From Galeruca laticollis (taxonomy: Eukaryota; Arthropoda; Insecta; Coleoptera; Chrysomelidae): a stretch of DNA of 64,000 bases. Positions 10,835 to 22,933 of this stretch are shown here, piece by piece. Under the pieces are notes generated by a model. It was not told the origin of the DNA. It was given only the letters and a program-made list of their open reading frames with translations, and did no database searches. Both the position numbers and the translations under genes were made by a program. Location: the NCBI GenBank assembly GCA_963921935.1, contig OY998178.1:52630951-52694950 (forward strand), in the 5' to 3' direction. Position 1 is the stretch's first letter. Every line of letters starts with the position of its first letter.

Positions 10835-10835
<1 letters not shown>

Positions 10836-11113
10836 CTTTTAAATATTATGGGGTACAGCCAAAATGTATGGGTGGTTAAGAAAATTCGATTTTCACTATA
10901 CCAAGCTTTCGATAATTTTATTATTATCTTTTTCAAGGCTAAAATACAATTTTGTTAAACTAAAAAACAAGGTTTATGTTTTTTAGTTTAACAAAATTGT
11001 ATTTTAGCCTTGAAAAAGATAATAATAAAATTATCGAAAGCTTGGTATAGTGAAAATCGAATTTTCTTAACCACCCATACATTTTGGCTGTACCCCATAA
11101 TATTTAAAAGTTA
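10833..11113. repeat. perfect palindrome with 137-bp arms (foldback MITE)
   Basis: Arm 1 (10833-10969) and arm 2 (10977-11113) are exact reverse complements as far as I can check base by base, separated by a 7-nt loop (AGGTTTA, 10970-10976). There is no ORF. It is flanked on both sides by TA runs. A transcript would fold into a 137-bp perfect hairpin. Confidence 0.93.
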
Positions 11114-11145
11114 GTTTTTCAACTATTCAGCCGTGACTACCCTTC

Positions 11146-11148
<3 letters not shown>

Positions 11149-11185
<37 letters not shown>
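11149..11185. repeat. (AT)n microsatellite
   Basis: About 18 AT units after the palindrome, immediately before the LINE fragment. Confidence 0.95.
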
Positions 11186-11187
<2 letters not shown>

Positions 11188-12112
11188 AACAGCACGACCG
11201 AAGCTAAGATAGAGGGTGAATTAACGGAGAAAATAGAAGAAAATAGAAGTGAATAATGGCATCCGACAAGGAGACTCCGTCAGTCCCATGCTGTTTAACA
11301 TCATCATGGATGAAATAATTGAAATAATAAAGCAGGTACGAAAGCTCAAAGGGTACAAAATGGGAGACAGATAAGTCAAAATACTATGCTACGCCGACGA
11401 CGCTGTACTCATAGCCGAAAACGAGGACGATTTACAAAGATTAGTGCATATATTCAACACAACAGCAAACAAGTTCAGAATGAATATATTAGTGTCAAAA
11501 ATCAAATGCATGACCACATCCAGAACACCACTTAGATGTAAACTTGAAATAGACAACAATATTGTACAGCAGGAAATGAAATTTAGGTATCTTGGGATAG
11601 AAATATCCGGGTACGGTGATGTTGTGACGGAGGTGAGAGGGCAAGCGATGAAAGCATCCAGAACCACCGTGTGTCCTTATGATATTATATGGAGCAACAA
11701 ACACATAGGAATAGAGGCTAAATCCAGATTATATAAAACAGCTATTAGACACATTCTAACATATACTGCGGAAACCAGATCAGATACCTCGAAAACGAAA
11801 CAAATACTGGAGACAATAGAAATAAAAGTAGTGCGTAAGATGGCAGGCAAAACACTGTTAGATCGACAGAGGAGTGAGGATATCAGAAGAGCTTGTAAAA
11901 TTGGTGATATCAGTGAATGGATCCTGCAAAGAAAGAGAGAATGGAATGAGCATGTAGCCGCATGACACCCGACAGATTGGTAAGGATGACAAGGGATAAG
12001 TCACCAATGGGACGGAGGAACATCGGAAGACCCCGCAAACGATGGAGTGACAAACTTACAGTGGACTAAAGAGAACAAATGGACGACGAAAAACAAGCAA
12101 ATTTTGCTTACA
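11186..12112 (+). pseudogene. non-LTR retrotransposon (RTE-like) reverse transcriptase, 3' fragment
   Basis: Starts inside the RT palm with GIRQGDSVSPMLFNIIMDEI (after a frameshift near 11250) and continues to the catalytic YADD at 11390-11401 (LCYADDAVLIAENEDD). A long thumb/C-terminal part follows: KFRYLGIEISGYGDV, RLYKTAIRHILTYTAET, KTLLDRQRSEDIRR and KREWNEHVA, then GRRNIGRPRKRWSD in a shifted frame (about 12000-12060). The end with no poly(A) and the AGAAAAAGAAGAA tail suit an RTE-like family. The 5' half (endonuclease) is missing, as expected of a truncated copy. The clade assignment is tentative. Confidence 0.82.
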
Positions 12113-12980
12113 TATAGGAAAGAAAAAGAAGAATATTGAAAGAAGCACGCATGCAGCATTAAACATTTTTCTTAGTCCCTTAAATATTTTTAATGATGAC
12201 TTGAAGTTTCTATTCTTGCTAATTGGTCGAAAACAGGTCAATTTACCCTAGCTCAGGATAATTTACACAATCTATACAATGCTGGTTTTCATTTGTGTCC
12301 ATTTCTTCAAAAATATCAAAAAATCGAAAATAAAAGATTCTCAATTTAAAGTTTTTTGTAACAAGGTCGACGTTACATTTTTTGAATGAGAATTTCCGAG
12401 ATATTGAACTTTTTGAGTAGCTATAAAGAAATTTAAGGAATTTAGGATCTTAGTGTAAAATATAATTTACTGTTGTAACTCGTACTTTGTAAAATGTATT
12501 CATGTTATTGTTATAATGAAACTAAACTATTTTGCAATAATTACAGTATACAAGGTGTTTCATTAACAATGGGACCTTTAATTGGTGATATTACGTGTTA
12601 AATAATTAAGATTGACCCAAACATGCCTCATCCAAAAATTGATGGTTTAGGAAACACAGGGTGTTCAGAGTTATAATTTTATTAGATTTTTGTACTATTG
12701 TTATCGTGTTTTTTGACTGTGAACTTGATAATTGTCAGCTTTACGGTTTTTTGTACGATAAAATTGATTATGTTAATATTTCTTATGTTGCTCATACTTA
12801 CAGCCTGTCGCTATGATAAATTAGATCATAACTCTTGACCCGGCATATCTAAGGATAAATTGGTCTTAGAATCCGAAAGATCATACATTGACCTTGCATG
12901 CTTGTTCCTTTTCGGTATTTTCATTCGTTTTCAAGAAACACGATTTAATGCAGAATATGTTTTAATCCTAGAAAGAGAAC
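12113..12980. other. no gene; dispersed repeat at 12548-12720
   Basis: Mostly AT-rich and non-coding. A repeat beginning GGTGTTTCATTAACAATGGG and containing GACCCAAACATGCC and GGGTGTTCAGAGTTATAA lies at about 12548-12720. A diverged copy occurs in the opposite orientation at 25030-25192, beyond the Gypsy element. Confidence 0.6.
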
Positions 12981-13362
12981 TGTGATGATCCCAAAAGACA
13001 CTATTAGATTTAATTAGATGTAACTAGATTTTAATTTCAAATATTGCTAGCGGCCAGTGAGCTTGAAGGTCACTGACAAGGTGTAGTAAGGTTAGTAGCA
13101 TATGAAGGAATCACGAATGTTTTGTAAATAAATAATGTGTCAGCAAGGTCGACGGAAATATCATCGACAGTGTTGGTCTAACAATACATTTATAGAATTT
13201 CCCATATAAAGAGAGAGTTCATTTCTCTAGATATAATTAATAGTACCAATGTTATAGTGTATGTTATACATGGTCAGTAAAGTGTATACGTAGTGTTAAA
13301 TATATTGTCCCAGTGAGTTTTGATAAACGATGGTATTTATTTAACCCCAATGAATAATGGTA
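12981..13362 (+). repeat. 5' LTR of the Gypsy element
   Basis: Starts TGTGATGATC and ends ...AATGAATAATGGTA; it is shared with 24534-24905 at high identity with a few indels. It contains a TATAAA (13205-13210) that could be the promoter. Confidence 0.88.
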
Positions 13363-13612
13363 AGTGTTTCCCGAATATTATTGGTTTGATGGCTTAGGAA
13401 GTATATACGAGGGGCACTTGATAAATAACCACCATATGGCGATCCTGCAAACTAAACGGAGTAATACTGCAAATTAAATGGTAATGATCCTGCAAACTGA
13501 ATGGTAATATTCAACAATAATCCTGTAGATAATCATGCGAACTAATGATAACCCAAACGAGCGAAGGTATATGGTATTTTATTTGAATATTGGACCTTCG
13601 AGGAGCAAAAAT

Positions 13613-13822
13613 ATGGGTGGTGCACCTACCAAGCAAGCGGTACAAGAAACTGGTACGGTAAACAATAATTTCACGGTGCAGCAAGATAATTTTGCAACAC
13701 AAATAATTGTCTTATTGTACATAATAACGGTAGCGTTTATTCTAAAATTCATGTGGTCCCTATGGAAAACGCATCGAAGGGCATTAAAAAGAGACATCAA
13801 CCGAGGCATTGCAGCGAAGTAG
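13613..13822 (+). CDS. small membrane protein ORF upstream of gag
   Basis: A 69-residue ORF from an ATG at 13613. It begins MGGAPTKQ, a plausible N-myristoylation signal. A polar stretch is followed by one hydrophobic segment (IIVLLYIITVAFILKFMW, about residues 28-45) and a basic tail (KTHRRALKRDINRG). It lies between the 5' LTR and gag and is unbroken while the rest of the element is heavily damaged. I do not recognise it as a named protein. A membrane-targeting accessory of the element is an inference; chance is possible in so short a frame. Confidence 0.5.
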   Translation: MGGAPTKQAVQETGTVNNNFTVQQDNFATQIIVLLYIITVAFILKFMWSLWKTHRRALKRDINRGIAAK

Positions 13823-13902
13823 ACGTCAGGAACTCTGACTGTGTAGAAATTGTAAGTACTTATACACTCTATTTTTATTAACGATTGGTTGATTTTTTTT
13901 CA

Positions 13903-14690
13903 ATGTCAATAACGTGGGAAGATTTCGAAGATAAGCTAAAGACAATCGTAGAAGAAATAAATAAACAGGGAAAATAGAAACTCCTAAAAATCCAGATATA
14001 CACATTGAAGTAATTAATGGTATAATAATTCTTTATAATAATTTTGCTAAAAGGGAAAAATTGGAAAATTTTTAGATTAGTACAGCAAGAATGTTCTAAA
14101 AATTATTCGGATAAGATTAGGGATAAAACTGTTAGGGCATTTCAAGCGGTACATTGTACTGTTAAAATATCTACCTCTATATTTGAGGAGATCGATACGG
14201 GTGTATTACAAAGCAATAAGCAAATAGTTGAAAATGAAGACGAGTATGAATGATTTTTTTGACTTCGCGAGTAAAGTAGTACCTACTGAATTCAACGGAG
14301 AAGCAAGCAAGTTACAATCGTTTTTAGACTCATTAGATTTGTTACAAATAAACGCGACCTGTAATGAAGAAAATGCGATTCTGCTAATTAAAACAAGACT
14401 GACTGGGAAAGCAAGAAGCCTGATAACGACAGAAAATTCTATCACAGAAATTAGGAACAAGCTCAAATCAGGAATAAGAGGAGATAACCCAAGCCTTCTC
14501 TTAGCGAAACTTAACATAGTAGGGCAAAATGGGAAGGACATAACGAAATACGCGACAGAAATAGAGAGAAACTGGCAGAGAAGCTCCAAGCAGCATACGT
14601 ATCGGAAGGGATGCCAGAACGCCTAGCTGAAAAGTACACCAAAGAAGCAACGATTAAGGTAGTGAAGCGTTGAAAACACGCAAGAAGTAC
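13903..14690 (+). pseudogene. Gypsy gag remnant
   Basis: Begins at an ATG at 13903 (MSITWEDFEDKLKTIVEE) and quickly hits a stop. Further gag-like segments occur in shifted frames: NFAKREKLENF, then 14044-14253 and 14228-14626. The last reads NDFFDFASKVVPTEFNGE, LQSFLDSLDLLQIN, ILLIKTRLTGKARSLIT and NIVGQNGKDITKYATEIE, a typical Gypsy capsid region. At least three frame breaks prevent a full product. The stretch 14690-15100 (N/G/R-rich) would be the nucleocapsid end. Confidence 0.75.
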
Positions 14691-15104
14691 GATCTAAGCT
14701 GGTATAAGTAGATGGCATAGTAAGTCAGAAACAAGTATTACACATGAAGGAATTTCTTCAGGAAATCAGATTTTAACTTCAGGAACAATCATAGGAGAGG
14801 AAGCAAGAGCGGATTGTACAACGGCAATCCCCCAGGAAACACATTCAGGCAATACAACCAAGGAAATGGTTATAGCAGATTCGTAGATTACAATAAATAG
14901 AGAAAATTTAACAGGAATGGCAATTACAATAATCGGAATAGCAATAATGTGAGAATATGTGAGATAGAAAATGAGGATTCAAGAGTGAATCAGAAACAAT
15001 TGGGGTTTTGAATAATAAAACAAATGTCGAATGCAAGATTTCAGAAACTTATTCAGCATATAATTTTGATTCATGGCCTTCTAACTTTATAGATTCAGAC
15101 AAAC

Positions 15105-17115
15105 ATATCCGATAACATTTGCAATTTCATATTAGATACCGGAGCAGTTATTTCTCTGATAAAAATTTCTAAAAATTTTCCGCGTCACTAAATTAAAACT
15201 GACAATAAAATGAGCATTAAGGGGATAACTGAAGGCTTAGCTAAAACTTTAGGTCGAATAAGCATTAACCTTAAACATAACCTTAAATCATTACTTTCAC
15301 GTAGTGGAAGAAAATTTTCCGATACCAACGGATGGGATTATAGGTAGAGATTTCATGAGTAAATTCAATTGCGTATTAGATTATTCACAATCAGAATAAC
15401 ACATAAATTGCAAGTCTAGGAATCCAGTATCCATACAAATTTTTGGTAATCCTGAATACGATACATTAGCAATACCGCCTAGATGCGAGGTGTACAGGCT
15501 AATGGAAAACTTTGGAAATTTGAGAGAGGATACAGTAGTGGAACAACAGGAACTAGCACCGGGAATATTTATAGCTAGATTCATAATATCGGGGAAAAAT
15601 CCATACGTAAGAATTTTGAATATAAAATACGAGAGAATTTCAGTAAAAACTAAGAATATTGAAATCTTGGATTTAGATTTGTTCGAGGTATATACAATTA
15701 CGAATGATAGTAACAATAGAATGAAAGAATTGAGAAAGTAATCAAATTTAGAAGTACCAGAGTATGTAAGGAATGATTTGACGAAACTGAGTGAGAATTA
15801 TGCAGACATATTCGCATTAAAGAATGATATTCTAACGCACAATAATTTTTATGAGTAAAAGATATTAGTGAAGGATCATACACGAATATACATAAAAAAT
15901 TATCGCACTCCACATTCGCAAACAGCAGAACTAAACAATCAAGTAGAAAAACTCATAACGCAAGGAATAATCGAACCCTCAGTATCAGGTTAGAACAGTC
16001 CAGTGTTACTAGTCCCGAAGAAATCGGTGTCAGGAAAAGGCATGGAGACTTTGTATAGATTTTAGGCAGTTAAATAAGAAAATAGTTACAGATAAATTCC
16101 CCTTACCCCGTATAGACGCGATTTTAGATCAATTAGGCGTAGCAAAATGGTTTTCACTGTTAGATCTTATGTCGGGTTTTCATTAAATACCTTTAGAACA
16201 GTCTTCTAGGAAATACACTTCGTTTATTACAGAAAAAGGTTCATTCCAATTTACAAGATTACCCTTTGGATTAAATAAGTCTTAATAGTTTTTCGAGAAT
16301 TATGTCAATAGCATTTTTCTATATGGATGACATAGTTGTCATAGGAATTTCAGAAAATCGTCCTTTAATCAATATTAGAAAGGTGTTTAACGCATGTCGT
16401 AAATTCAATTTGAAGAAAAATCCACAAAAATGCCAATTCTTCAGGCGAGAAGTCATATATTTAGGTCATAACTTATCAAGAGATGGTGTTTCACCAGACA
16501 AAGCAAAATATTCAGTCATTTAGCATTATCCAGTACCCAAAAATGCTAGTAAGTCAAAAGAATTGTTGCATTCTGCAATTATTACAGAAGGTTCATTCAG
16601 AATTTTGCCGCAATATGTATCCCTCTAAATAAATTAGCTAGGAAAAATGTGAAATTTGTTTGGTCGTAAGAATGCGAAAATTCATTTCAGGTCATAAAAA
16701 ATGCGTTAATCAGCCAACCAATTTTAAAATACCCGAATTTCAATAGGCAATTTATCTTAACTACAGACGCTCCAAATAGCGCATGTTCGGCAATACTAAA
16801 TCAGAACTACGAAGGGATTGACCTACCCATCGCATTTGCATCACGAAGCTTTAAGAAAAGTGAGCTTAATAAACCCACCATCATAAAAGAGTTATTAGCG
16901 ATTCATTGGAGAATCAATCATTTTAAATGTTACTTATATGGCTCACCACATTTCATAGTAAAAACAGATCATAAGCCACTAACTCACTTATTTGCAATGA
17001 AAGACCCGACGTCGAAACTCACGAGAAAAAGATTTGATTTGGAAGAATACGATTTTGAAATACAGAAAGTTAAAGGTGAAGCGAACTAAGCAGACAGTAT
17101 ATCAGGAATATCCAT
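15105..17115 (+). pseudogene. Gypsy pol remnant: protease, RT, RNase H
   Basis: The aspartic protease motif LDTGA lies at 15132-15146. RT begins near 15880 (KNYRTPHSQTAELNNQVEKL, IIEPS) and keeps the catalytic YMDD at 16320-16331 followed by IVVIG and LKKNPQKCQFF. The RNase H region at about 16735-17110 reads FILTTDAPNSACSAIL, LPIAFASRSF and IVKTDHKPLTHLF. Many stops and frameshifts, for example near 15990, 16060 and 16280, make it non-functional. The reading continues to about 17149, where the BEL/Pao element is inserted. Confidence 0.85.
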
Positions 17116-17154
17116 AGAAGATCTCAGGGATTTATACATAAATAATTCACATGT

Positions 17155-17334
17155 TAAAGATATTAGTTCGTTGAATATAAAGCACCGATCTGTTTCGTAA
17201 ATAAATTTTATTGATTGTAATCTTCACAAAAATGATGTTACAAACGTTTTTAAAATTGAACTGTCAAGTTAAAGTTTTTTATATATATGTCAGTTTACAA
17301 TTATATTTTTCAATGTCACTTGATATTTTTGTCA
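17155..17334 (-). repeat. BEL/Pao 3' LTR
   Basis: Direct repeat of 22746-22928, read on the minus strand from TGACAAAAATATC to CTTTA. It follows the purine-rich tract at 17335-17346. Confidence 0.93.
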
Positions 17335-20300
17335 TCCTCCCGCGGCGGAGAATCTTCAACATCTAACGGAAAAAGAAGTTGCACTGGTCTACGAAGTCTA
17401 GACCCGTCACTCAATCGCACTTCACAAGCCCGCTCTCGACCATCGCGCCCTACAAACACATCGATGATATTAACCATCTTCCACTGTAGCCTGGGCGTAT
17501 GCTCTTGATGCAATAGTACGATATCACCTATTCTTAAGCTCCTAGAATTAGGACGATGATTATGGTGAAACGTTCGCAGCTGCTGAAGATATTCCGTTGT
17601 CCATTTTTTCCAAAACTTGGAAACCAATTGTTCCCTCGATTTCCATTGTTTGAGTATATCGTTTCGGTTGATTTCAGGCAATTTTAGATTTAGGGAAAAA
17701 CCAACATTTTTTGCTCCCACTAGGAAATGCGCTGGGGATAAAATCAATAAATTGGTGTCGTCGTCATCAATATATGTTAATGGTCTTGAGTTGACCGTTG
17801 ATTCCACTTCTGTTAGAATTGTCTGGAGTTCATCACTATTTATAAGAGCCTTACCGAGAGTAATTTTAAGAGCATCTTTTATTGTTTTTACCATGCGCTC
17901 CCAAAATCCTTCCCACCAAGCTGCTCTTTCGATTATAAAATGCAATTTTATTCGATATTTTTGAGCAAATCGTTGAACTTCGCTTTGCTCGAGTAACGTA
18001 GAAAATATTTGAAGTTCCTGAACGGTTCTACGGAACGTTTTGGCGTCCGAATATTTAATCTCAGGAACTCCTCGACGAGCTATAAACCTCCTCAACCCTC
18101 GAACACAACTTTCCATCGTTAAGTTAGGAACTAACTCCAAATGAACTGCTCTCACAACAGCGCAGGTGATTAGCATAATATATGTTTTTATTCGCTGGTC
18201 TGCTTCATATACATACAGCGGCCCCGCAAAGTCTATACCAATTATTTGAAATGGGTTTGAAGCGGTCAGCCTACTCTTAGGTAATGGCGCAAATGGTTCG
18301 GCTCCTGATTTACCTTTAAGTCGTTTGCATTTCAAACATTTTCTCAATATAGATTTTACCTTTTGCCTTCCTCGAATTATCCATTATTTTTCTCTAGTTT
18401 TAGCTAATGTTGCGTTTACGCCTGTATGCATTACTTCTTCTTGACTTTTCCATATTATTTTTTCCGTTAATTCAGAGTTTTTCGGTAGTATTATTGGATA
18501 AATACTTTCATATGCTAATGAGGACTCTTCTACCCTGCTTCCAAGTCTTATTATACCAGAGGCGTCCAAAAATGGATTTAGAAGTAAAATAGAGGATTTA
18601 TAGCTTATTGGTCGTTTATTTTTTAGACTTTGGATTTCTTCTGTAAATTCTTCATGTTGCGTATGTTTTAGCCAATATTTCTCAGCTTCGTTTAACTCAT
18701 CGGCCGATAGGTTTCCTACATTTTTCTCTGCGGGCTTACAAATATTATTAATAAATCGTTTAACATAAGCCGTTATACGAAAAATTTTCTCCACTTTGCT
18801 ATAATTCTCCAATGGAAATATTGGTTTGCCATTTGGTTCTGGTATCTTGACTTTAGTTATAAACAAATTGGTGACCTCTAACGTTGTTTCGTCGCAGCTT
18901 TCATCTTTTGGCCAATTTGTTGAGTCTTCTTTAAGCCAAGAGGGCCCGTGCTGCCACAAACTAGATTCCACCAAAAACTTCGCTGAGACTCCCCTCGTTA
19001 GCAAATCCGAGGGATTCTCCTTTCCAGGGCAGTGTCTCCAAACACCCTTGCTTAGCTTTTGTATTTCTTCCACTCTGTTGTTCACGTACGGTTTCCATTT
19101 CTGTGATTTGCCACGGATCCAATACAAGGCTATTTTAGAATCGGACCATAAAATAACTCTTTTGATTTTCAATTTGGAATTTTCTAAAATATATGCCTGT
19201 AATCTAGCGGCACATAATGCTGCAGTAAGCTCTAACTTGGGTAAGGTTAATTCTTTGTTACCCTTTTGGTTAAGAGGCGCTACACGATTTTTCGACAATA
19301 GAAAATTTATTTCGTTAGTTTCTAGACATTTCGCGTATGCCACTGTACCATAAGCTTGGATACTAGCATCAGCAAATACGTGAAGTTCGATTTCGTTGGA
19401 TTTATTTGAAGTTATACTTCTGGGGATTTGTAGTTCATCCATAGTAGGTAGTTCTGAACACCATATAAACCAGATTGTCAGATACTTTTCGGGTAAAATA
19501 GTGTCCCAATCTAATTTTTGTTTCCAAATATATTGCAACAAAATTTTTATTCTAATTGTAAATGGACCTAATATACCTAATGGGTCATAAATCCTTGCAA
19601 TGTTTTGAAGTATTGTTCGTTTTGTTGTTACCGCTTTATTGTTATTAGCTACGGATTTTAAGTCAACTGCAAGTTCATCAGTAGCTGTGTGCCATAAAAT
19701 ACCCAATACCTTTTTTGTTTCGTCCTTTTTAGGATTTTTTATGACCGTGTTCATAACTTCTCTATGGTTAGAGAACCATTTTCTTAAATTCATGTTAGCA
19801 TCTTGAAGTATATTAATGGATTGTTCATAAATTTCGTTGGCTTCTTCGAAGGAACTAGCAGTAGTTATCAGGTCATCTACATAAAATGATTCCAATAGAA
19901 TATTGGAGGTATTCGTAAGCTTTTTTGGCTGTGCTAGAAAATGTTTGCGCAGAGTAGCTGACAGCAAAAATGGGCTCGATGTAACACCAAACGTTACACG
20001 TTTCATGCGATATGTAGCGAGTTGCGACGAATGTGTGTTATTGTTTTCGTTAAGTGGGTTTTTGAACCATAAAAAGCGATGGGAATCGCGATCCTTTTCT
20101 TCAAGTGATATTTGCAAAAAGGCCTTTTCGATGTCGGCGATTAAACCGATAGAGCCTATTCGAAAATTTAACAATATCTTCAACAAATCAGGCACCAAAT
20201 TGTCACCGGAGTATAATAGTTCATTTAGAGCTTCAAAACCTGGCGCATGCGCAGATGCATCAAATACTACCCGCAACTTTGTGGTTTCCTTGTCCTCGCG

Positions 20301-22679
20301 ATAAACCGGACGATGCGGCGTGTAATAAATGCGGTTTTGTTCGTTTTCATCAGGCGAAATTATTTCTGCACATCCGTTTATTAAGTATTCACGCACAGCA
20401 ATGTCATACTCAGCGAGCTTACCGGTTCGGCGCAACTTAGACACTAAACTATTCATACGTGCTATACTACCAATATAATTAGAGTCTATACTAGAGTTTG
20501 CTTTCCACGGCAGCGAAACTTCATATCGTCCGTTTTTGAAATGAGTTTTTTCCTTGATAAAAGCTTCCGTATAATTATTTTTTAAATGTTCGTTTTCACT
20601 AATACCTAATGTCTCTAATGTCCAAAATTTCTTAATATCTACATTGTCCTGTTCAAAGTCTGCCTGTACATTTAATGCTGATACCCAATTAAAATTTACA
20701 AAAAATTCACAGTTTTCCACAATACTTGAAACTCCATGTATTGTCCACCCTAATTTTGTGTTTACGGCAGTTAAATCATTGGATATGCGTTTTGTGTCAC
20801 CTGTAACAATTTTCCAATAATGATCAGCTCCACCCAGTAAAGTTATACCGTTAATTAACTGATTATTTGTAACGTTAACATCAGCTAACTGGTATTTAGA
20901 AACCAAATCTCTAATTATTGGATCGTTACTAGAAGGTGGTTTTAAAGCGTCAAAACATATTTCTGGAACCTCTACAGCTGTAACTTCGATTAGTTTTCCG
21001 TTAAACTGATTCTTGAGACCTACTTGTACCCGATTGCACAAAGTTGTCGGTGCGCTACGAGTATTTCCAAAACTATTTATGGAAATTTTGTGAGTACCGA
21101 CTACAGGCAAACCCAGTGAACGCGATACACATTGTTTTATGAAAGTTAATTGGCTACCTCCATCTATAACTAACCGAATCACCATGTCATTAGCGGTATC
21201 ATTACTTATTAAACATTTTGCTGTCATTAAATAAACGTTATTATTTGCCCCGTTAGCTATTAATGCAGTAGAGTTATCTCGATTTGTCACATTATTAGGG
21301 GTGCTGTCAACAATGTGATTATTTTGATTTTCGGTGAGACTAAACTGAGAATAGCTGCTATTTCCGTTTCGAATATTGTTACTGGCAAATGAAGGATCGC
21401 ACATTGAGGTCGCGTGACGACGGTTGCACTTTGCACAAGATAGGCGCGATTTGCAAAATTTTGAAGAATGCCTAGGTCTGGTACAGCGAAAACAACAATC
21501 GTTTTCTTTTAAAATTTCCTTTTTTCGCGAGATATTTACAGACGCTTTGCAATCTTTTGTTTTGTGCGTTTTTGATTTGCAAAACAAGCAGTTTTCATTA
21601 TTTACAGTTAATAAACTCGCGGCCGTAAATTGATCGTTTTCTGATGCACTATTATTTTGAGTTGACAATGTTCGTTTGCTATTATTATCTTTGCAATTTT
21701 TATAGTCCGTTACCTTTTCACAGTGAGCTTGTTCGATTGAATCCAATTCTAATTTAATAAATTGCAATAAACTGCTAATTTGCTTATTATAATCTACGGT
21801 ATTGTCTGAATTTTCCGATTGCGAAAGAGAGTTACTACTAACCGTTTCACTTGTAATTTTTTGTTTGTTGAACAAAACGCGCAAATTATATGGTAGAGCC
21901 TTAAAAATGATAGATTTAACCATTAGTCCGTATTGTTGAGGTGACAAACCTAGTGTTCACAGTGAACGGGTAATCGTTGACGCGGTATTATACAGTTTAC
22001 GAAGCGCGGAAATGTCTCTTTCACTTTTTACAGGAACTATTGTTAAAAGTTTTTGTATATATTTGTCCACTATACGTTCAGAATCAGCATATTCTTCTTT
22101 TAAAAGTTCTATCGCGTCTTTGTACGATGACTGACTAGAAGTCAATCCGTTAATAGTTACCGCGGCTTTATCAGATAAATAAGACTTAAGATAAGCAAAT
22201 TTTGCAGCATCGTTCAATGAACCATTCTCGTGAACGACCAACCGGAATTGTTCCCAAAATACCGGCCAAGCCTCAATATCTCCGTTAAATTTAATGAAAT
22301 TTAGTTTTGGTAATCTTACCGACATGTTTTCCTGACTATGAACGTTACCGTTAGATGACTGTTGCTCCAAGCTTCTCTGATCGTTTTGTGGCGGTGAAGA
22401 TTGTTGCAGTTTCAGACGTTGTTCCAATCTCGCAACTGTTGCAACAGCGAGATCATCGTATTCCACAATCTTCGCGCACTCAGCTTCAGCATATTCATCA
22501 CTAAACGTGGGATACAGTCGTTCATTAACACTATTTAAACTGACCTTCTGTGCTTTAATGCGAGCTATTAACGCTGGCACTTCACTAGTATTTGCAGTTT
22601 CGTTATTAATAATGTCGTTCGCGTTATTCACTAGCTTCGTTAATGCTGCGCGTAACGTTTTTCGAAGTACTAAATCCAT
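17316..22679 (-). pseudogene. BEL/Pao gag-pol polyprotein with two in-frame stops
   Basis: One frame from the ATG at 22679 to 17316, about 1,788 codons, broken only by TGA at 21957-21959 and TAA at 18384-18386. Order: gag (DUF1759-like, LPKLNFIKFNGDIEAWPVFW); CCHC-type knuckles (CLFCKSKTHKTKDC, CCFRCTRPRHSSKFC, CAKCNRRHATSMC) at 21390-21610; and an aspartic protease (DUF1758) reading VIDGGSQL. RT follows with LIADIEKAFLQI and YVDD at 19872-19883, then RNase H (HVFADASIQAYG, LELTAAL, ILWSDSK). Integrase at 17316-18350 keeps the D of IGIDFAGP, the D of KYSDAKTF and the E of AAWWEGFWERMV. The protease triad reads D-G-G rather than the usual D-S/T-G, so proteolysis may be impaired. Integrase ends in the DUF5641 C-terminal domain (RIGDIVLLHQE). 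Confidence 0.93.
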
Positions 22680-22745
22680 TATAATCGTTTTAGTTCGATC
22701 CGATAAAAATTGCTAGACAATAAAACTTCCCTGGTTTCGGTACCA

Positions 22746-22928
22746 TAAAGAAAATATTAGTTCGTTGAATATAAAGCACCGACCTGTTTCGTAAATAAGT
22801 TTTATTGATAGTAATCTTCACAAAAATGATGTTACAAACGTTTTTAAAATTGAACTGTCAAGTTAAAGTTTTTTATATATATGTCAGTTTACAATTATAT
22901 TTTTTAATGTCACTTGATATTTTTGACA
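22746..22928 (-). repeat. BEL/Pao 5' LTR
   Basis: The promoter-side LTR of the minus-strand element, beginning TGTCAAAAATATC at 22928 and ending CTTTA at 22746, directly before TGGTACCGAAACC. Confidence 0.93.
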
Positions 22929-22933
22929 CATGT

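Larger units (their letters stand above)
17155..22928 (-). mobile_element. BEL/Pao LTR retrotransposon, antisense, nearly full length
   Basis: 5,774 bp, on the minus strand, with a 5-bp target duplication CATGT (17150-17154 and 22929-22933). The LTRs are 180 bp (17155-17334) and 183 bp (22746-22928). They differ at about five bases plus a 3-base indel. The minus-strand order is LTR, primer-binding region (TGGTACCGAAACC next to 22745), gag-pol, polypurine stretch (GGCGGGAGGA), LTR. It is inserted in the RNase H to integrase linker of the Gypsy element. Confidence 0.95.

Noticed and set aside
13511..13702. Minus-strand ORF opposite the small membrane-protein ORF
   Set aside because: Shadow frame without recognisable domains; the plus frame has the better start and a clear hydrophobic segment.
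18826..20440. Plus-strand ORFs of 60-175 codons opposite BEL/Pao pol
   Set aside because: Antisense shadows of a well-supported polyprotein gene.
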